Below, one piece after another: positions 6,703 through 8,688 of a stretch of 8,688 bases of DNA. Within the stretch, counting starts at the first letter, position 1. The number at the start of each line of letters is the position of its first letter. Made by a program: the position numbers and the translations under genes. The notes below the pieces were generated by a model. The model was not told where the DNA came from, did no database searches, and saw nothing but the letters and a program-made list of their open reading frames with translations. Origin of the DNA: Steroidobacteraceae bacterium (GTDB taxonomy: Bacteria; Pseudomonadota; Gammaproteobacteria; Steroidobacterales; Steroidobacteraceae); contig JALRHE010000152.1 in assembly GCA_023253235.1 (NCBI GenBank), positions 1 through 8,688 of the forward strand, written 5' to 3'.

Positions 6703-7991
6703 TGAAAAGCAGAGTGGTTGGTGCGATTGCCTTGGCGATTGCGATGGGTAGCACGGCCAATGCCGCCACGCTGATTTACGCAGGGCGCGTCATCGACGGT
6801 GTCGCCAATCAGGCGATGTCGGAACGCACGGTCGTCGTCGACGGCGGACGTATCGTCGCCATCGAAAGTGGCTACCGCGCGCCGTCGGCGGATGATCGAG
6901 TGGTCGATCTGAAGAATTCGACGCTGATGCCGGGCTTGATGGATATGCACGTGCATCTCACGAGTGAGTACAGCCGTACCAGTGAGCTCGATCGCTTCAA
7001 GAAGGATGGCCCTGACGTGGCGCTCGATGGCGCGATGTTCGCAGAGCGCACCTTGCAAGCTGGATTCACCACCGTGCGCGACCTCGGCGATAGTTTCCGT
7101 GCGAGTATCGCGCTGCGTAACGCGATCAACGCGGGCAAGCTCTCAGGTCCGCGCATTTTCGCGGCCGGTAAATCGATCGCTACCACGGGAGGTCATGCTG
7201 ATCCGACCAATGGCTGGGCTGATCACTTGGGTGGCGCCGATGTCGGTCCGACCGATGGTGTGGTCAACGGCGAGGAGCAGGCGGCGCAGGCTGTGCGTCA
7301 GCGTTACAAAGAAGGCTCGGATCTCATCAAGATCACGGCCACCGGTGGCGTGCTATCGGTCGCCAAGAACGGCCTGAATCCGCAATTCACCGAGGAAGAG
7401 ATTCGCAGCGTCGTGCAGACCGCGCGTGATTATGGTTTCAAGGTGGCCGCGCATGCGCACGGCGCCGAAGGTATGAAGCGTGCGGTACGTGCCGGCGTCG
7501 ACACTATCGAACACGGTACCTTCATGGATGACGAAACCATCAAACTGATGAAGGAGCGCGGAACCTATTACGTCCCGACCATCACGGCTGGCGCGTGGGT
7601 TTTTGATCGCTCGAAGGAAGAGGGTTTTTTCCCTGCAGTGGTTCGCCCGAAAGCCGCGATGATCGGACCGCAGATTCAGGGAACATTCGCCAAGGCTTAT
7701 AAAGCGGGCGTGAAGATTCTCTTTGGCACCGATACTGGTGTCTCCGCGCATGGCCAAAATGCACGCGAGTTCGTCCTGATGGTCGAGGCGGGCATGCCGG
7801 CGATGGAGGCGATCAAGTCTGCGACCTCGGTCAGCGCCAAATATCTCGAGATCGATGATCGGCTCGGCAGTGTCGAGGTTGGCAAAGTCGCCGATTTGGT
7901 CGCTGTGCCGGGTGATCCGATCAAAGACATCAGCGCCATGCAGCGTGTCCACTTCGTCATGAAGGACGGCGTTGTCCATCGCAGCCCCTGA
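6702..7991 (+). CDS. Exported metal-dependent amidohydrolase, imidazolonepropionase/prolidase-like (COG1228 type)
   Basis: This 429-residue protein begins with a signal peptide (about 1-21, likely cut after STANA), so it acts in the periplasm or outside. The mature protein has the amidohydrolase layout: a short beta segment with GRVIDG, a TIM-barrel, and a closing beta segment GSVEVGKVADLVAVPGDP. Metal ligands are visible in order: H83 and H85 (DMHVHL), K210 as the likely carboxylated lysine (LIKITATGG), H251 or H253 (AHAHG), H271 (IEHGT) and D344 (FGTDTG). This is a binuclear-type centre. Characterised exported relatives include dipeptidases acting on Xaa-Pro or on Xaa-Arg/Lys, and ochratoxin-type amidases. 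Substrate cannot be read from the sequence, though a peptide is the best guess. The TGATG junction with the FKBP gene suggests coupled translation. The hydrolase gene downstream may start within its last 20 nt. Confidence 0.9.
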   Translation: MKSRVVGAIALAIAMGSTANAATLIYAGRVIDGVANQAMSERTVVVDGGRIVAIESGYRAPSADDRVVDLKNSTLMPGLMDMHVHLTSEYSRTSELDRFKKDGPDVALDGAMFAERTLQAGFTTVRDLGDSFRASIALRNAINAGKLSGPRIFAAGKSIATTGGHADPTNGWADHLGGADVGPTDGVVNGEEQAAQAVRQRYKEGSDLIKITATGGVLSVAKNGLNPQFTEEEIRSVVQTARDYGFKVAAHAHGAEGMKRAVRAGVDTIEHGTFMDDETIKLMKERGTYYVPTITAGAWVFDRSKEEGFFPAVVRPKAAMIGPQIQGTFAKAYKAGVKILFGTDTGVSAHGQNAREFVLMVEAGMPAMEAIKSATSVSAKYLEIDDRLGSVEVGKVADLVAVPGDPIKDISAMQRVHFVMKDGVVHRSP

Positions 7992-8631
7992 GCGAACGAT
8001 GATCGTCGGTGCAGCCGGCGATATCGAAACACTCATCGAGCTTCCGGATCCCGACGGCTATCCGCAACCGCGGGCCATCGCCGTTTGTTGCCATCCGCAT
8101 CCGCTTTTTGGCGGTGCGATGACCAATAAAGTGATTCACACCGTCGCTCGTAGTGTCGTCGCAAGCGGCGCGATTGCGCTGCGCTTCAACTTTCGCGGTG
8201 TTGGCGCGTCGGCTGGAGTGCACGATGAGGGTCGAGGCGAGTTGGATGATTTGATCCGTGTCGTCGAGTGGGCTCGCGCACGGTGGCCTTCGCTGCCGTT
8301 GTGGCTCGGTGGTTTTTCCTTCGGTGCTTGGATGGTCTTGCGAGCTCACGCGGTCTTGGCGCCGCGGCTCATGGTGACGGTAGCACCGCCGGTTGGTCGC
8401 TGGAGTTTCGACGAGGTCAAAAAGCCGCGCTGTCCTTGGCTCGTGGTGCAGGGCTCGAAGGACGAGCTCGTCGACGCACAGGCGGTGAGGGGTTACGCAA
8501 CGACACTCGAACCCACGGTTGATTACGTCGAGATCGAGGGCGCCGACCATTTTTTCCATGGCCGGTTGCATGAAGTGAAAGATGAAGTCATCCGTGTAGC
8601 GAGTAGCCCACACCTCGCACGGTGTGGATGA
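7972..8631 (+). CDS. Alpha/beta hydrolase (COG2945-like, predicted esterase/thioesterase type)
   Basis: This 219-residue protein with an alpha/beta-hydrolase fold has no signal peptide. The early strand and loop carry CCHPHPLFGGAM (38-49) and RFNFRGVGAS (71-80), typical of this small-hydrolase family. The nucleophile elbow is GFSFGA with S116, followed by the acid D164 (GSKDELVD) and the histidine H193 (GADHFFHG), so the triad is complete. The substrate is unknown. Two starts compete. TTG at 7972 has AAGGA five bases upstream and retains the residues PERT before the first strand. ATG at 7999 has a weak site and gives 210 residues starting 7 nt after the amidohydrolase stop. I prefer 7972 with moderate confidence. 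The last 14 codons lie opposite the end of the response-regulator gene on the minus strand, so the two genes overlap by 44 bp tail to tail. Confidence 0.86.
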   Translation: MSIAAPERTMIVGAAGDIETLIELPDPDGYPQPRAIAVCCHPHPLFGGAMTNKVIHTVARSVVASGAIALRFNFRGVGASAGVHDEGRGELDDLIRVVEWARARWPSLPLWLGGFSFGAWMVLRAHAVLAPRLMVTVAPPVGRWSFDEVKKPRCPWLVVQGSKDELVDAQAVRGYATTLEPTVDYVEIEGADHFFHGRLHEVKDEVIRVASSPHLARCG

Positions 8632-8688
8632 GCGGCTTCTCGAATTCTTTGTCGACAGCTTGGCGCAAACGACTGACGTGCACATCGA
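8588..8688 (-). CDS. OmpR/PhoB-family response regulator, C-terminal end of DNA-binding domain (5' part outside window)
   Basis: On the minus strand the window edge opens into 32 codons ending in TGA (complement of 8588-8590). They read DVHVSRLRQ, then a short acidic/basic stretch (DKEFEKP), then LIHTVRGVGYSLHG. This is the standard end of the winged-helix Trans_reg_C domain: DVHVSRLR belongs to the recognition-helix region and HTVRGVGY is the C-terminal wing hairpin. The protein would be the transcription-factor half of a two-component system. The receiver domain and sensor kinase, if present, lie to the right of the window. The DKEFEKPLIHTVRGVGY pattern resembles the CusR/QseB-like branch, but 32 residues cannot fix its signal. 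The gene is convergent with the alpha/beta hydrolase and overlaps its 3' end by 44 bp. Confidence 0.87.
   Translation of the reverse strand, partial: DVHVSRLRQAVDKEFEKPLIHTVRGVGYSLHG

Noticed and set aside
8608..8627. Perfect 7-bp inverted repeat (CCACACC, 6-nt loop, GGTGTGG) as a bidirectional terminator
   Set aside because: Neither side has a T-tract, and on the minus strand the repeat is simply the codons for the conserved HTVRGVG motif, so coding constraint explains it.
7957..8685. Minus-strand open frame (242 codons) reaching the right edge
   Set aside because: It covers the alpha/beta hydrolase in antisense. At the right edge a different minus-strand frame gives a clear response-regulator C-terminus, so this one is a shadow.

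Overview
The window is dense, GC-rich bacterial chromosome with nine plus-strand coding regions and the 3' end of one minus-strand gene. No gap between genes exceeds about 70 bp, so there is no long unexplained stretch. The gene set is a B12-dependent ribonucleotide reductase tail, MltD-type lytic transglycosylase, YkuD L,D-transpeptidase, PpnN-type nucleosidase, HtpG, MsrB, exported FKBP and an OmpR-family regulator. Together with a sigma-32-like promoter before htpG, this suggests a gammaproteobacterium, possibly near Xanthomonadales, Nevskiales or Steroidobacter-like lineages. That placement is inference from gene content and protein flavour only. I see no mobile element, tRNA, rRNA, CRISPR array or prophage gene.

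Layout. Positions 3-440 hold the C-terminus of a class II (adenosylcobalamin) ribonucleotide reductase with a six-cysteine tail. Four bases later a TTG-started mltD-like gene begins (445-1836), followed by an exported L,D-transpeptidase (1850-2437), so two periplasmic peptidoglycan enzymes are paired. ppnN (2471-3859), with its own good Shine-Dalgarno, acts in nucleotide catabolism and the stringent response. The 66-bp gap before htpG carries a good sigma-32-type promoter (about 3867-3897). It is followed by htpG (3926-5803), msrB (5828-6241), a membrane-anchored FKBP prolyl isomerase (6238-6702), an exported amidohydrolase/dipeptidase-like enzyme (6702-7991) and an alpha/beta hydrolase (7972-8631). 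From msrB onward, neighbouring genes overlap by 4, 1 and 20 nt, which indicates a translationally coupled operon. htpG lies only 24 bp upstream, so the whole block may be read from the heat-shock promoter as a protein-maintenance unit: chaperone, methionine sulfoxide repair, proline isomerase and peptidase.

At the right edge, the minus strand encodes the last 32 codons of an OmpR/PhoB-type response regulator. Its stop codon lies inside the hydrolase gene, so the two genes overlap tail to tail by 44 bp.

Most of the window is recognisable housekeeping material, and I do not see a clearly novel system. The points most worth a second look are the convergent coding overlap, a second well-spaced ribosome-binding site inside the FKBP gene that could give both anchored and cytoplasmic forms, the heat-shock promoter and its operon reach, and the coupling of a prolyl isomerase to a possible prolidase-type amidohydrolase.
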